Positions 1 through 11,664 of a stretch of 64,000 nucleotides of DNA are shown here, piece by piece. Made by a program: the position numbers and the translations under genes. Position 1 is the stretch's first letter. Every line of letters begins with the position of its first letter. A model generated the notes under the pieces. That model had not been told where the DNA came from. It did not search any database and saw nothing but the letters and a program-made list of their open reading frames with translations. This DNA is from Stutzerimonas kunmingensis (GTDB taxonomy: Bacteria; Pseudomonadota; Gammaproteobacteria; Pseudomonadales; Pseudomonadaceae), in NCBI RefSeq assembly GCF_021432085.1, contig NZ_CP090366.1:4092001-4156000 (forward strand), written 5' to 3'.

Positions 1-419
1 ACTTCTATACGCTGCTACCGGAGTCGGAAGTGATTCTGCCGCCGGAAGCCAAGCAGCCGGAACCGCCGGCCAAGCCGGTAACGCCAGAGGAAGCAGCGAA
101 GATCGACGAAGCCCGCGCGCAGGCCGCACTCAATGGCCAGGTACCACCGCCGCCGCCCACAGTGGCCAAGGCACCGGTTACCCAGTTCTTTCTGCAGGCC
201 GGCTCGTTCCGCCAGCAGGCGGAGGCTGATCGGGTACGCGCGCAGATCATCCTGCTTGGTCAGGACGTGCGCGTGGAAAGCGTCAAGGTGCGTGATGAGC
301 CTTGGTATCGCGTGCTGGTCGGACCCTTCGGCAGCCGCGAGCAACTGAATGCTGCACAAAAGACGCTGGCCGCCAGCGGCTACAAGAACCTGCTGTTGCA
401 ACAGCGGCAGACGCGCTGA
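1..419 (+). CDS. SPOR-domain cell-envelope protein, 3' part only
   Basis: The reading frame is open from the first full codon (FYTLLPESEV...) to a TGA, so the 5' part lies outside the window. What remains is a Pro/Ala-rich linker followed by a SPOR domain (FFLQAGSFRQQAEADRVRAQ, then a WYRVLVGPF motif and a final NLLLQ). SPOR domains bind denuded-glycan septal peptidoglycan. The visible part resembles the FtsN-like protein encoded next to argS and hslVU in Pseudomonas (PA5052 type), and the lost N-terminus would then carry one membrane anchor. It ends just before a strong hairpin terminator and converges with the reductase gene. The product class is clear; the exact orthologue is inference. 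Confidence 0.85.
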   Translation, partial: FYTLLPESEVILPPEAKQPEPPAKPVTPEEAAKIDEARAQAALNGQVPPPPPTVAKAPVTQFFLQAGSFRQQAEADRVRAQIILLGQDVRVESVKVRDEPWYRVLVGPFGSREQLNAAQKTLAASGYKNLLLQQRQTR

Positions 420-422
420 ACG

Positions 423-453
423 AAAAACGCCGGGCTTTCGACCCGGCGTTTTT
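423..453. terminator. Bidirectional rho-independent terminator
   Basis: A perfect 12-bp stem (AAAAACGCCGGG with CCCGGCGTTTTT) encloses a 7-nt loop. It gives a U-run on either strand and sits between two convergent genes, so it can end both transcripts. Confidence 0.9.
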
Positions 454-475
454 CATTCTGGCGCAGCAAACCGAA

Positions 476-1447
476 TCAGCTTTCCCGCGGCGCGTAGGCA
501 AACACGTCAGCGCGCATCTGATGCGGGTCCATCCCCGCCTCCACCAACGCATCCAGCGTGCCATAGACCATCGACGGCGAGCCGCTGGCATAGATATGCA
601 ACGGTTTGAGATCGTTGAAATCCTCGCGAATCGCTTCGTGCAGCATGCCGCAGCGACCTTCCCAGCCGCAGACGTCGCTGACGACACGGTGCAGATGCAG
701 ATTGCTCATGCCCTGCCACTCATCCCAGTGCGACAGCTGGTAGAAGTCTTCGGGATGGCGAACACCCCAGTACAGATGCACCGGATGCGAGAACCCGGCT
801 GCGCGGCAATACTCGATCAGACTGTGCATCTGCGCCATGCCGGTGCCCGCTGCAACCAGCACCAAGGGACCGTCCGGCAGTTCTGCCAGATGCGTGTCGC
901 CGAATGGCAGCTGGATCCGCGCAAAGCCCTGCCGCCGCAGGAATGCCAGCAGCTCGATCGCGGATTCCTCACGCGCCAGCACGTGCAGCTCCAGCTCTCG
1001 GCCGCTGCCGGGAGCAGAGGCGAGGGAAAACGCCGACCACTCACCGTCCTCCCGTTGCAGCAACAGATATTGACCGGCGTGATAGCGCGGCTGGCGACCG
1101 GCCGGCAGGCGTAGGCGCAAGCGCACCACATCGCCACCGACCTCTTCATAGCCACTGAGCTGGCAGCTCAGCTCGCGTACCGGCAGTTCGCCGGGCGCCA
1201 GCACGCCATCCCACAGCAGCACGCAGTCTTCCAGTGGCTCGACCAGGCAGGCCAGCAGCTCGCCGTGATCGCGTACCTCGCCGGCCTGCCGCACACGTCC
1301 TTCGACCAGCAGCGAGGCGCAGATGTGGCAATTGCCGTTGCGACAGCTCTGCGGGCATTCGTAGCCCAGACGCCTGGCGGCATCGAGAAATCGTTCGCCG
1401 GGCCGCACGTCGAGCACGGCACCGGATGGCTGCAAAGTAACTTTCAT
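476..1447 (-). CDS. 2Fe-2S ferredoxin/FAD/NAD(P)H oxidoreductase (CDP-6-deoxy-glucoseen reductase-like)
   Basis: This 323-residue protein has an N-terminal plant-type ferredoxin domain with C35-x4-C40-x2-C43 and C67 as cluster ligands. A ferredoxin-reductase FAD domain follows (GQYLLLQ, then SAFSLAS near 138-144) and then an NAD(P)-binding domain (LVAAGTGMAQ, about 197-206). It should move electrons from NAD(P)H through FAD to the iron-sulfur centre and on to an unknown acceptor. Database names such as AscD come from the ferredoxin/reductase fold only; no deoxysugar genes are nearby. It lies just downstream of ubiD on the same strand, as in other pseudomonads. The ATG at 1447 was preferred to an in-frame GTG six bases upstream. 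The usual Arg of the flavin R-x-[YF]-S motif appears to be Ser. Confidence 0.85.
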   Translation of the reverse strand: MKVTLQPSGAVLDVRPGERFLDAARRLGYECPQSCRNGNCHICASLLVEGRVRQAGEVRDHGELLACLVEPLEDCVLLWDGVLAPGELPVRELSCQLSGYEEVGGDVVRLRLRLPAGRQPRYHAGQYLLLQREDGEWSAFSLASAPGSGRELELHVLAREESAIELLAFLRRQGFARIQLPFGDTHLAELPDGPLVLVAAGTGMAQMHSLIEYCRAAGFSHPVHLYWGVRHPEDFYQLSHWDEWQGMSNLHLHRVVSDVCGWEGRCGMLHEAIREDFNDLKPLHIYASGSPSMVYGTLDALVEAGMDPHQMRADVFAYAPRES

Positions 1448-1521
1448 GTGCACGTCTTATCAGTGAACGGGAAGACCCGCCAAGGCTTTCGGGCGGGCTC
1501 GGGCCCGCCTCTTCGGATATG

Positions 1522-2988
1522 TCAGTCGATACCCAGCTGCGACCAGAGTTCATCAACCCGCTGCTTCACCGCCGGGTCCTGAACGATGACCCGCCCCCAT
1601 TCGCGGTTGGTCTCGCCCGGCCATTTGTGGGTGGCATCCAGGCCCATCTTCGAGCCCAGCCCGGAGATCGGCGAAGCGAAATCCAGGTAGTCGATCGGGG
1701 TGTTGTCGATCATCACCGTGTCGCGCTTGGGATCCATGCGTGTGGTGATGGCCCAGATCACATCGTTCCAGTCGCGGGCGTTGATGTCGTCGTCGGTGAC
1801 GATGACAAACTTGGTGTACATGAACTGACGCAGGAAGCTCCACACGCCGAGCATGACCCGCTTGGCGTGGCCGGGATACTGCTTCTTCATCGTCACCACC
1901 GCCATGCGATAGGAACAGCCTTCCGGCGGCAGGTAGAAATCGACGATTTCCGGGAACTGCTTCTGCAGGATCGGTACGAACACCTCGTTCAGTGCCACGC
2001 CGAGAATCGCCGGCTCATCCGGCGGACGCCCGGTATAGGTGCTGTGATAGATCGGGTTTCGGCGATGGGTAATGCGCTCGACGGTGAACACCGGGAAGCG
2101 GTCGACCTCGTTGTAGTAGCCGGTGTGGTCGCCGTACGGCCCTTCATCGGCCATCTCGCCCGGATGGATATGCCCTTCGAGGACGATCTCGGCGTACGCC
2201 GGCACCTGCAGATCGGAGCCGACCGCCTTGACCAGCTCGGTGCGCGAACCGCGCAACAGGCCGGCGAAGGCATATTCGGACAGCGTATCGGGCACAGGCG
2301 TCACCGCGCCGAGAATCGTTGCCGGATCCGCGCCCAGCGCCACGGCGACCGGGTACGGCCGATCCGGGTACTTCTCGCACCATTCGCGGAAATCCAGCGC
2401 CCCGCCGCGATGACTGAGCCAGCGCATGATCACCTTGTTGCGACCGATGACCTGCTGGCGGTAGATGCCGAGATTCTGCCGCTCCTTGTTCGGCCCCTTG
2501 GTAATGGTCAGACCCCAGGTGATCAGCGGCGCGGCGTCGCCCGGCCAGCAGTGCTGTACGGGGATTGTCCCCAGGTCGACGTCATCACCTTCGATGATCA
2601 CTTCCTGGCAGGGCGCGTCCTTGAGCACCTTGGGCGCCATGCTGATGACCTTCTTGTAGATCGGCAGCTTGCTCCAGGCGTCCTTCAACCCCTTCGGCGG
2701 CTCCGGCTCCTTGAGAAACGCCAGCAGCTTGCCGATCTCACGCAGTTCGGAGACATCCTCGGCGCCCATACCGAGGGCGACCCGCTGCGGCGTGCCGAAC
2801 AGATTGCCAAGCACCGGCATGTCGAAACCCGTCGGGTTCTCGAAGAGCAGTGCCGGGCCCTGCTTGCGCAGGGTGCGGTCACAGATTTCGGTCATTTCCA
2901 GAATCGGGGAGACAGCAGCCGTGACGCGCTTGAGCTCACCGCGTTTTTCCAGGCCGCTGATAAAGTCGCGCAGATCGCGATACTGCAT
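1522..2988 (-). CDS. ubiD: 4-hydroxy-3-polyprenylbenzoate decarboxylase UbiD
   Basis: UbiD removes the carboxyl group of 3-polyprenyl-4-hydroxybenzoate in ubiquinone synthesis, using prenylated FMN supplied by UbiX. The 488-residue length equals that of pseudomonad UbiD, and the family signatures are present ([40 protein letters not shown], and [11 protein letters not shown] followed by a PEGCSYR segment). The start [10 protein letters not shown] was chosen over an upstream in-frame codon because it matches the family N-terminus and has GAGG about 8 bases before it. It lies between rho and the ferredoxin reductase, all on the minus strand. Confidence 0.96.
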   Translation of the reverse strand: MQYRDLRDFISGLEKRGELKRVTAAVSPILEMTEICDRTLRKQGPALLFENPTGFDMPVLGNLFGTPQRVALGMGAEDVSELREIGKLLAFLKEPEPPKGLKDAWSKLPIYKKVISMAPKVLKDAPCQEVIIEGDDVDLGTIPVQHCWPGDAAPLITWGLTITKGPNKERQNLGIYRQQVIGRNKVIMRWLSHRGGALDFREWCEKYPDRPYPVAVALGADPATILGAVTPVPDTLSEYAFAGLLRGSRTELVKAVGSDLQVPAYAEIVLEGHIHPGEMADEGPYGDHTGYYNEVDRFPVFTVERITHRRNPIYHSTYTGRPPDEPAILGVALNEVFVPILQKQFPEIVDFYLPPEGCSYRMAVVTMKKQYPGHAKRVMLGVWSFLRQFMYTKFVIVTDDDINARDWNDVIWAITTRMDPKRDTVMIDNTPIDYLDFASPISGLGSKMGLDATHKWPGETNREWGRVIVQDPAVKQRVDELWSQLGID

Positions 2989-3070
2989 GCTTGAGCCTCG
3001 CATGGGCCGGCAGGGACGAGGCGCAAAGTTTAGCGCCCGCGTCGGGTTTTCCAAAACCTGCAGACAGACG

Positions 3071-3092
3071 AAGGCCGGGTTTCCCCGGCCTT
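3071..3092 (-). terminator. Possible terminator downstream of rho
   Basis: A 9-bp perfect stem (AAGGCCGGG with CCCGGCCTT) with a 4-nt loop lies 20 bp past the rho stop. There is no T-run after it on the minus strand, so termination efficiency is uncertain. Confidence 0.5.
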
Positions 3093-3111
3093 GTTGGCAA
3101 CGACGAGTCGC

Positions 3112-4371
3112 TTACTTGCGCTTCATGGACATGAAGAATTCGTCGTTGGTCTTGGTGTCCTTGAGCTTGTCGAGCAGGAACTCAATCGCAGCGCTTTCAT
3201 CCATCGGATGCAGCAGCTTGCGCAGGATCCAGATGCGCTGCAGCTCTTCCTCGCTGGTCAGCAGCTCTTCGCGGCGAGTACCCGAACGGTTGATGTTGAT
3301 GGCCGGGAAGACACGCTTCTCGGCAATGCGACGATCCAGTTGCAGCTCCAGGTTACCGGTGCCCTTGAACTCCTCGTAAATCACCTCGTCCATCTTCGAG
3401 CCGGTCTCCACCAGCGCGGTGGCGAGAATGGTCAGCGAACCGCCTTCCTCGATGTTGCGCGCGGCACCGAAGAAACGCTTGGGCTTCTCCAGGGCGTGGG
3501 CATCGACACCACCAGTGAGCACTTTGCCGGAGCTCGGGATCACGGTGTTGTAGGCACGCGCCAGACGGGTGATGGAGTCGAGCAGAATGACCACGTCCTT
3601 CTTGTGCTCGACTAGGCGCTTGGCCTTCTCGATGACCATTTCGGCAACCTGCACGTGACGGGTTGGCGGCTCGTCGAAGGTGGAGGCGACCACTTCGCCG
3701 CGCACGGTGCGCTGCATCTCGGTCACTTCTTCCGGGCGCTCGTCGATCAACAGAACGATCAGGTGGCACTCGGGGTTGTTGCGGGTGATGTTGCTGGCGA
3801 TGTTCTGCAGCATGATCGTCTTGCCCGCCTTTGGCGGAGCGACGATCAAGCCGCGCTGGCCCTTGCCGATCGGAGCACAGAGGTCGATTACGCGACCGGT
3901 GAGGTCTTCGGTGGAACCGTTGCCGGCTTCCATCTTCAGGCGCTCGTTGGCGAACAGCGGGGTCAGGTTCTCGAAGAGGATCTTGTTCTTCGCGTTCTCC
4001 GGCCGATCGTAGTTGATCGAGTCGACCTTGAGCAGGGCGAAGTAGCGCTCACCTTCCTTCGGAGGGCGAATCTTGCCGATGATGGTGTCACCGGTGCGCA
4101 GGTTGAAGCGGCGAATCTGGCTGGGCGAGACGTAGATATCGTCCGGGCCGGCCAGGTAGGAAGAATCCGCGGAGCGCAGGAAGCCGAAGCCATCCTGGAG
4201 AATCTCCAGCACGCCATCACCGGAGATTTCCTCGCCGCTTTTAGCGTGCTTCTTGAGCAGGGAGAAAATCACGTCCTGCTTGCGCGAACGGGCCATGTTA
4301 TCGATGCCCATCTGTTCGGCCATTTCCAGCAGTTCGGTGATGGGCTTTTGCTTGAGTTCAGTCAGATTCAT
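3112..4371 (-). CDS. rho: Transcription termination factor Rho
   Basis: Rho is the hexameric RNA-dependent ATPase that ends untranslated transcripts. The 419-residue protein has the normal length and parts: an N-terminal helical domain, the cold-shock-like RNA-binding fold with GFGFLRS at 61-67, Walker A APPKAGKT at 178-185, Walker B with VVILLDS near 260-266, and the R-loop [11 protein letters not shown] at 280-290. It is flanked by trxA upstream and ubiD downstream, the standard pseudomonad order. About 180 bp of leader lies between the trxA terminator and the start; no leader ORF was recognised there. Confidence 0.98.
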   Translation of the reverse strand: MNLTELKQKPITELLEMAEQMGIDNMARSRKQDVIFSLLKKHAKSGEEISGDGVLEILQDGFGFLRSADSSYLAGPDDIYVSPSQIRRFNLRTGDTIIGKIRPPKEGERYFALLKVDSINYDRPENAKNKILFENLTPLFANERLKMEAGNGSTEDLTGRVIDLCAPIGKGQRGLIVAPPKAGKTIMLQNIASNITRNNPECHLIVLLIDERPEEVTEMQRTVRGEVVASTFDEPPTRHVQVAEMVIEKAKRLVEHKKDVVILLDSITRLARAYNTVIPSSGKVLTGGVDAHALEKPKRFFGAARNIEEGGSLTILATALVETGSKMDEVIYEEFKGTGNLELQLDRRIAEKRVFPAININRSGTRREELLTSEEELQRIWILRKLLHPMDESAAIEFLLDKLKDTKTNDEFFMSMKRK

Positions 4372-4552
4372 AGAGAGAGTCAGGAAGGATGTAGAAAGCG
4401 ATTAGCTTGAGAAGCCGCGCAGCAAGAGACGAACAGGTTCGTTGTGCTTTATGAGGCTGAAGTGCGTCGGCGACGGCGTGCAGAGGGCGACGGAAGAATG
4501 CGTCGCGAGGCCGAATTTAGCACCGTGCAGACGAAGCGTCCACCCTGCCGAT

Positions 4553-4582
4553 AAAAAAAGCCCCCGCGACTGCGAGGGCTTT
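4553..4582 (-). terminator. Rho-independent terminator of trxA
   Basis: On the minus strand AGCCCTCGC, loop AGTC and GCGGGGGCT form a 9-bp stem with one G-U pair, followed directly by a run of seven T. It lies about 20 bp past the trxA stop and separates trxA from the rho leader. Confidence 0.9.
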
Positions 4583-4602
4583 AGAGGGGAACTTCGGCGA
4601 AG

Positions 4603-4929
4603 TCAGATGTTGCTGTCGAGGAACGCCGCCAGCTGCGACTTGGACAGTGCACCGACCTTGGTCGCCTCGACATTGCCGTTCTTGAACAGCATCAGCGTCG
4701 GGATACCACGCACGCCGTATTTCGGCGGGGTTTCCTGGTTCTCGTCGATATTGAGCTTGCAAACCTTCAGACGGCCTTCGTAGTCCTTGGCGATCTCGTC
4801 GAGTACCGGCGCGATCATCTTGCACGGACCACACCACTCGGCCCAGTAGTCGACCAGTACGGGACCGTCGGCCTGGAGGACGTCCTGCTCGAAACTGCTG
4901 TCGCTGACATTGTTGATGTATTCGCTCAT
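4603..4929 (-). CDS. trxA: Thioredoxin 1
   Basis: This is a 108-residue cytosolic thioredoxin that reduces protein disulfides and is itself reduced by thioredoxin reductase. The redox motif WCGPC lies at 32-36 and the cis-proline in GIPTLM at 75-80. The start [10 protein letters not shown] has GGAGAAAAT upstream and equals the family N-terminus, so 13 extra in-frame codons upstream were rejected. The gene is divergent from ppx and followed by its own terminator before rho. Confidence 0.98.
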   Translation of the reverse strand: MSEYINNVSDSSFEQDVLQADGPVLVDYWAEWCGPCKMIAPVLDEIAKDYEGRLKVCKLNIDENQETPPKYGVRGIPTLMLFKNGNVEATKVGALSKSQLAAFLDSNI

Positions 4930-5032
4930 GGATTTTCTCCAGGGTCGGAACGGAAAGGTCGCCATCATAGCCCTACTGTGAGCGGATCGAAAGCTGCAGA
5001 CCCTCGGGTCGGCGACGATCGCCCGCGAGCAG

Positions 5033-5072
5033 CGCCCCCATGCGTCAACGACTGCGTTGGCGGATGGGGGCG
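5033..5072. repeat. Long imperfect hairpin in the trxA-ppx gap
   Basis: CGCCCCCAT at 5033-5041 pairs with ATGGGGGCG at 5064-5072. After a G/G mismatch, CGTCAACG pairs with CGTTGGCG (one wobble) around an ACTG loop. The total is 17 pairs in 40 nt. It lies 40 bp upstream of the ppx start and has no T-run. It could be a repetitive extragenic palindrome, an mRNA leader structure or an operator. Confidence 0.6.
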
Positions 5073-5112
5073 ATCATGTCAGGATGTCTGAGTTTTGCAT
5101 CGAGACCGCCCA

Positions 5113-6615
5113 ATGCGCCATAACACCGCTGAGACCTTTCCCATGATCGCCGCCCTGGATCTGGGCTCGAACAGCTTTCACATGGTGCTCGCGCGCACCA
5201 GTAATGGCGAAATGCGCATCCTCGAACGGCTCGGCGAGAAGGTCCAGCTGGCTGCCGGGATCGACGAAAACCGTCTACTCGACGAGGCCGCCATGCAGCG
5301 TGGGCTGGACTGTCTGCGTCGCTTCGCCCAGCTGGTCAATCATCTGCCGCAGGGCGCCGTACGCATCGTCGGCACCAACGCACTGCGTGAAGCGCGCAAT
5401 CGCGCCACCTTCATCCGCCGCGCCGAAGAGATCGTCAACCATCAGGTCGAGGTCATCTCCGGCCGCGAAGAAGCGCGCCTGATCTACCTCGGCGTGTCGC
5501 ACACCATCCCGAGCAGTTCCGGCCGCCGCCTGGTGGCAGACATCGGCGGCGGCAGCACCGAGTTCATCATCGGCGAAGGGTTCGAATCGCAGCTGCGCGA
5601 AAGCCTGCAGATGGGCTGCGTGAGCTACACCCAACGCTTCTTCCGTGACGGCAAGATCACCCCGGCACGCTACGCCCAGGCCTACACCGCCGCGCGGGTA
5701 GAGCTGATGGGCATCGAGCATGGTCTGCGCCGGCTCGGCTGGCAGGAATCCATCGGCGCGTCCGGCACCATCCGAGCCGTAGGCCTGGCGATCAAGAGCG
5801 GCGGCTTCGGCAACGGCGAGGTCAACCTCGAAGGGCTGGGATGGCTCAAACGCAAGCTGTTCAAGCTCGGCGACGTGGAGAAGATAGACATCGACGGCAT
5901 CAAACCGGACCGTCGCGGCGTGTTCCCTGCGGGCCTGGCGATTCTCGAGGCGATATTCGATGCGCTGGAGATCAGCAGCATGACCCACTCCGAAGGCGCC
6001 CTGCGCGAAGGGGTGCTCTACGACCTGCTAGGCCGTCACCATGACGAGGACATCCGTGACCGCTCGCTGAGCTTCCTGATGGAGCGCTACCACGTCGACA
6101 TGGAACAGGCCGCGCGAGTCGAAGCCAAGGCGCTGGAGGCGTTCGACCAGGTGGCCGAGGCGTGGAGCCTGGATCAGGACTGGCACCGGGAGCTGCTCGC
6201 CTGGGCTGCACGGGTGCATGAAGTGGGCCTGGATATCGCGCACTACCACTACCACAAGCATGGCGCCTACCTGATCGAACATTCCGACCTGCCCGGCTTC
6301 TCCCGTCAGGATCAACTGATGCTGGCGCTGCTGGTGCGCGGCCACCGACGCAATATTCCTCAGGACAAGTTCGGCGAGACCGGGGTCGATGCCGATGCAC
6401 TGGTGCGACTGTGCATCCTGCTGCGCTTCGCCATCCTGTTCCATCACATCCGCGGTGCCAACGCCGTCTCCGAGGTGCAGCTAAAGGCGACCGAACGGGG
6501 CCTGGAGCTGATCTTCCCGACCGGCTGGCTGGGCGCGAACCCGTTGACCAGGGCCGACTTCGAGGCCGAAGCTGCCTGGCTCGCGCGCGTGGGCTACGAA
6601 CTGCGGATGAAATGA
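5113..6615 (+). CDS. ppx: Exopolyphosphatase
   Basis: PPX releases phosphate from the ends of polyphosphate chains; related enzymes also hydrolyse pppGpp. The 500-residue protein carries the ASKHA phosphate-binding motifs DLGSNSFHM at 16-24 and DIGGGSTEF near 142-150, and a C-terminal HD-like region ([20 protein letters not shown]). The ATG at 5113 was preferred over a TTG 18 bases upstream; a later ATG at the 11th codon is also possible. It converges on ppk, the opposing polyphosphate kinase, across a shared hairpin, and is divergent from trxA. Confidence 0.96.
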   Translation: MRHNTAETFPMIAALDLGSNSFHMVLARTSNGEMRILERLGEKVQLAAGIDENRLLDEAAMQRGLDCLRRFAQLVNHLPQGAVRIVGTNALREARNRATFIRRAEEIVNHQVEVISGREEARLIYLGVSHTIPSSSGRRLVADIGGGSTEFIIGEGFESQLRESLQMGCVSYTQRFFRDGKITPARYAQAYTAARVELMGIEHGLRRLGWQESIGASGTIRAVGLAIKSGGFGNGEVNLEGLGWLKRKLFKLGDVEKIDIDGIKPDRRGVFPAGLAILEAIFDALEISSMTHSEGALREGVLYDLLGRHHDEDIRDRSLSFLMERYHVDMEQAARVEAKALEAFDQVAEAWSLDQDWHRELLAWAARVHEVGLDIAHYHYHKHGAYLIEHSDLPGFSRQDQLMLALLVRGHRRNIPQDKFGETGVDADALVRLCILLRFAILFHHIRGANAVSEVQLKATERGLELIFPTGWLGANPLTRADFEAEAAWLARVGYELRMK

Positions 6616-6617
6616 AA

Positions 6618-6639
6618 CAAGGGCCCTAGGGGGCCCTTG
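6618..6639 (-). terminator. Hairpin between ppx and ppk
   Basis: A 9-bp perfect stem CAAGGGCCC/GGGCCCTTG has a TAGG loop just past the ppx stop. On the minus strand it is followed by a T-rich stretch (TTTCATTTC), so it probably ends the ppk transcript. Confidence 0.6.
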
Positions 6640-6733
6640 ATGATACAGGTAACCAGTCTTCGCCTCCTCTAGCCAGGCCGACGCGGCGCGCGCCAGCCAC
6701 ATGCCTGAAAACGCACCGCGGGAAACACCTGAC

Positions 6734-8941
6734 TCAGCGCACGCCGACCTGCGGCCCGGTGAGACGCTCCAGCAACGTACTCTGTATGTTGCGCGCATTC
6801 TGATTACCGGTGGGGCTGTTGCGCAGGTAGCTGCCGTCAGGCTGCAGAATCCAGCTCTGGGTGTTGTCGCTGAGGAAGCCTTCCAGCTCCTTCTTAACCC
6901 GCATCACCAGTTTCTTGCCTTCCACCGGGAAACAGGTTTCCACCCGACGATCGAGGTTGCGCTCCATCCAGTCGGCACTGGACAGGTAGAGCTTCTCGTC
7001 ACCGTCATTCTGGAAGTAGAACACCCGACTGTGCTCAAGGAACCGGCCGATGATCGAGCGCACATGGATGTTGTGCGAGACACCGGCGATGCCCGGCCGC
7101 AGGCAGCACATGCCACGCACGATGAGATCGACGCGCACGCCGGTCTGGCTCGCCTTGTACAGCGCCTTGATCATCTTCGGGTCGGTCAGCGCATTGATCT
7201 TCAGAATGATATGCGCGGGCCGCCCCTCGGCCGCGTGCTGGGTTTCCTGCGCGATCAGGTCGAACAGCGTCTTCTTCAGGGTAAATGGCGCGTGCAGCAG
7301 CTTCTTCATGCGCATGGTCTTGCCCATGCCGATCAACTGACTGAACAGCTTGGAGACGTCCTCACACAGGGCATCATCCGACGTCAGCAGGCTGTAGTCG
7401 GTATACAGCCGGGCGTTGGCCGCGTGGTAGTTGCCGGTGCCCAGATGCGCGTAACGGCACAGCTCGCCATTTTCGCGACGCAGGATCAGCATCATCTTGG
7501 CGTGGGTCTTGTAGCCGACCACGCCATAGATCACCACCGCGCCGGCCTGCTGCAGGCGGCTGGCGAGCTGCAGGTTGGATTCCTCGTCGAAGCGGGCGCG
7601 CAGTTCGATCACCGCGGTAACTTCCTTGCCGCTGCGCGCCGCATCGACCAGCGCATCGACGATCTCCGAATTGGCACCCGAGCGATACAGCGTCTGCTTG
7701 ATCGCCAGCACGCACGGGTCCTTCGCAGCTTCACGCAGCAGATCGACCACCGGCGTGAAGGACTCGAACGGGTGCAGCAGCAGGATGTCCTGCTTGTTGA
7801 TCACGCTGAAGATCTTGTCGCTGTTCTGCAGCAGCTTCGGAATCGATGGCGTGAACGGGCTGTATTGCAGCTCCGGGTGGCTGTCCAGCCCGGTGATGCT
7901 GAACAGACGGGTCAGGTTGACGGGGCCGTTGACCCGGTACATTTCGCCCTCGCCCAGACTGAACTGCTTGAGCAGAAAATCGGCGAGGTGCTGCGGGCAG
8001 GTATCGGCCACTTCCAGGCGCACGGCATCGCCATAACGACGCGAGATCAGCTCGCCTCGCAGCGCGCGTGCCAGGTCCTCGACGTCCTCGGTGTCAACCG
8101 AAAGGTCGGCGTTACGGGTGAGGCGGAACTGGTAGCAGCCCTTGACCCGCATGCCGTGGAACAGGTCGTCGGCATGGGCATGGATCATCGAGGAGAGGAA
8201 GACGAAGTTGTCGCCGGCGCCGCCGACTGACTCCGGCACGCGGATCACCCGCGGCAGCAGGCGTGGCGCCGGAATGATCGCCAGACCGGAATCGCGGCCG
8301 AAGGCATCGACGCCTTCCAGCTCGACGATGAAGTTCAGGCTCTTGTTCACCAGCAGCGGGAACGGATGGGTCGGATCGAGACCGATCGGCGTGACGATCG
8401 GCGCAATCTCGTCGCGGAAATAGCGGCGCACCCAGGTCTTGAGTTTGGCCGTCCAGTGCCTGCGGCGAATGAAGCGGATCTGATGCTCGGCCAGCGCCGG
8501 CAGAAGCACGTCATTGAGGATCGCGTACTGGCGGTCGACCTGTTCGTGGACCAGCTCGGAGATGCGCGCCAGCGCCTGATGCGGCTGCAGGCCGTCGGCG
8601 CCCGCCTGTTCGCGGGCGAAGGTGACGCGCTTCTTCAGTCCGGCGACGCGAATCTCGAAGAACTCATCTAGGTTGCTGGAGAAGATCAGCAGGAACTTCA
8701 GCCGCTCCAGCAGCGGATAGGACTCATCCAGCGCCTGCTCGAGCACGCGGACGTTGAACTGAAGCTGCGAAAGCTCGCGATGGATGTACAGCGCACTGTC
8801 GTCCAGGTTGGTCACCAGCGCGACCGGCGTCTCCTCGACGACTTCCAGTGGCGCAGACACCACCTCGGGCAACGTCTGTTCCAGCACCTCGCCGACCACG
8901 GCGTCCTGCAGATCCTTTTCGCTGAGTCCCTGATTGATCAT
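6734..8941 (-). CDS. ppk: Polyphosphate kinase 1
   Basis: PPK1 reversibly builds polyphosphate from the gamma-phosphate of ATP through a phosphohistidine. This 735-residue protein has the whole PPK1 layout: an N-terminal helical domain ([33 protein letters not shown]), a head domain, and two phospholipase-D-like domains. The conserved histidines sit in THAKMML (about 480) and [10 protein letters not shown] (about 500). An extra acidic N-terminal stretch of about 45 residues precedes the conserved part. SD GAGGCAAAG lies before the ATG. The start is 20 bp past the hemB stop, so a common transcript from hemB is possible. Confidence 0.97.
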   Translation of the reverse strand: MINQGLSEKDLQDAVVGEVLEQTLPEVVSAPLEVVEETPVALVTNLDDSALYIHRELSQLQFNVRVLEQALDESYPLLERLKFLLIFSSNLDEFFEIRVAGLKKRVTFAREQAGADGLQPHQALARISELVHEQVDRQYAILNDVLLPALAEHQIRFIRRRHWTAKLKTWVRRYFRDEIAPIVTPIGLDPTHPFPLLVNKSLNFIVELEGVDAFGRDSGLAIIPAPRLLPRVIRVPESVGGAGDNFVFLSSMIHAHADDLFHGMRVKGCYQFRLTRNADLSVDTEDVEDLARALRGELISRRYGDAVRLEVADTCPQHLADFLLKQFSLGEGEMYRVNGPVNLTRLFSITGLDSHPELQYSPFTPSIPKLLQNSDKIFSVINKQDILLLHPFESFTPVVDLLREAAKDPCVLAIKQTLYRSGANSEIVDALVDAARSGKEVTAVIELRARFDEESNLQLASRLQQAGAVVIYGVVGYKTHAKMMLILRRENGELCRYAHLGTGNYHAANARLYTDYSLLTSDDALCEDVSKLFSQLIGMGKTMRMKKLLHAPFTLKKTLFDLIAQETQHAAEGRPAHIILKINALTDPKMIKALYKASQTGVRVDLIVRGMCCLRPGIAGVSHNIHVRSIIGRFLEHSRVFYFQNDGDEKLYLSSADWMERNLDRRVETCFPVEGKKLVMRVKKELEGFLSDNTQSWILQPDGSYLRNSPTGNQNARNIQSTLLERLTGPQVGVR

Positions 8942-8960
8942 CGCTTTGCCTCGAAAGGGC

Positions 8961-10277
<1,317 letters not shown>

Positions 10278-10943
10278 ATGAACAAGAAAGTCGCCGTGAT
10301 CCTCTCCGGCTGTGGCGTCTACGACGGCTCGGAGATCTACGAAAGCGTCATCACCCTGCTGCGCCTGGACCAGCGTGGCGTCAAGGTGCAGTGCTTCGCA
10401 CCGAACATCCCGCAGATGCACGTGATCAATCACCTGACCGGCGACGAGATGCCGGAGTCGCGCAACGTGCTGACCGAGTCCGCTCGCCTGGCCCGCGGCG
10501 AGATCAAGGATCTGCGCGAGGCGCGCGCCGAGGATTTCGACGCGCTGATCATCCCCGGCGGTTTCGGCGCCGCGAAGAACCTCTCCAATTTCGCTACCGA
10601 AGGCGCCAGCAGCAAGGCACTGCCGGATGTCGTGGCGCTCGCGCAGGCCTTTGCCGAGGCACGCAAGCCGGTCGGGATGATGTGCATCGCGCCGACCATG
10701 GCCGCGCAGATCTTCGGCGCCGGCGTGGTCTGTACCCTTGGCAGTGACGAGGCCGATGCCGCCAAGGCGGTCGCGCAGATGGGCGCCGAGCATCAGGCGT
10801 GCGAAGTCAGCGACATCGTCGTGGACAAGCAGCATCGACTGGTCACCACACCGGCGTACATGCTGGCGCAATCCATCAGCGAAGCCGCTTCGGGCATCTA
10901 CAAGCTGGTCGACCGGGTACTGGAAATGACCACCGAAGACTGA
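10278..10943 (+). CDS. elbB: ElbB-type isoprenoid-biosynthesis-associated DJ-1/PfpI-like protein
   Basis: This 221-residue cytosolic protein of the DJ-1/PfpI glutamine-amidotransferase-like fold starts KKVAVILSGCGVYDGSEIYE. It has the nucleophile-elbow cysteine in GMMCIAPTMA and GGFGAAKNL before it. ElbB in E. coli was linked to the early isoprenoid pathway by a screen and reported to have glyoxalase-like activity; the physiological role is not settled. The ATG at 10278 has CAGGAG 7-8 bases upstream, and the longer frame from 10149 is not supported. A strong terminator follows. Confidence 0.9.
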   Translation: MNKKVAVILSGCGVYDGSEIYESVITLLRLDQRGVKVQCFAPNIPQMHVINHLTGDEMPESRNVLTESARLARGEIKDLREARAEDFDALIIPGGFGAAKNLSNFATEGASSKALPDVVALAQAFAEARKPVGMMCIAPTMAAQIFGAGVVCTLGSDEADAAKAVAQMGAEHQACEVSDIVVDKQHRLVTTPAYMLAQSISEAASGIYKLVDRVLEMTTED

Positions 10944-10961
10944 TCCGAACGCCGCCAAATG

Positions 10962-10987
10962 ATCCCGGGTCCGCCCGGGATTTTTTT
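10962..10987 (+). terminator. Rho-independent terminator of elbB
   Basis: ATCCCGGG and CCCGGGAT form an 8-bp stem with loop TCCG, followed by a run of seven T, 19 bp after the elbB stop. Confidence 0.93.
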
Positions 10988-11085
10988 GCGCGAAAGCCGC
11001 CAAAGCCGCGGCTGCTCGTGCCGCCACTCTGTTCAGCGCGAACATCCTCGGGCAGCTTGATCGCTCATCCACAGGAACGCCGACC

Positions 11086-11553
11086 ATGAACCACGACGAC
11101 GCCCTGCTCGCCGAGCAGGCCCAGGCGGTACGCCAGATGTTCGAACGCATCCCCTTCAACCAGGCGCTGGGCATCGAGCTGGACGAGGTATCGACCTCCC
11201 AGGTCGTCATGCACCTGCCGATGAAGCCGGAGCTGGTCGGCAACTTCGTCCACGGCATCTTGCATGGCGGGGTCATCGCCTCGCTGCTGGACGTGGCCGG
11301 CGGGGCGATGGCAATGCTCGGCGCCTTCGACAAGCATCGCCATTTGACCACCCAGGAGCGCGCCGCACGGCTTTCCCGGCTGGGAACCATCGATCTGCGC
11401 ATCGACTACCTGCGCCCAGGCCGAGGCACCCGCTTCAGTGCCAGCGCGATGCTGCTGCGCTCGGGCAACAAGGTCGCAGTGGTGCGTTCTGAGCTGCACA
11501 ACGAACTGGGCACCCTGATCGCCGTGGGCACCGGCACTTATCTTTGCGGTTGA
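11086..11553 (+). CDS. Hotdog-fold thioesterase family protein (YigI-like)
   Basis: This 155-residue protein of the PaaI/YigI thioesterase group is expected to hydrolyse acyl-CoA thioesters. The signature is the segment NFVHGILHGGVIASLLDVAG, with the HGG turn and a likely catalytic Asp, followed by the TIDLRIDYLRPG strand typical of hotdog folds. SD CAGGAAC precedes the ATG. It lies between elbB and the MHYT protein; an equivalent follows hemB/elbB in P. aeruginosa. The substrate is unknown. Confidence 0.85.
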   Translation: MNHDDALLAEQAQAVRQMFERIPFNQALGIELDEVSTSQVVMHLPMKPELVGNFVHGILHGGVIASLLDVAGGAMAMLGAFDKHRHLTTQERAARLSRLGTIDLRIDYLRPGRGTRFSASAMLLRSGNKVAVVRSELHNELGTLIAVGTGTYLCG

Positions 11554-11664
11554 TCAGCCGATAGGAGATTGGCGGCCAGGGCGACCTCTCGTACACTCTG
11601 CCGCAGATGGCCATGCGCCACTATTCTCACGAGGCAGGACGCCCGACTGTTCGAGTGCCGCCGC

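Noticed and set aside
6701..8230. A 509-codon plus-strand frame opposite ppk
   Set aside because: It is a shadow of ppk with no family resemblance and no ribosome site. Similar long shadows opposite ubiD, hemX, mmsA and others were dropped for the same reason.
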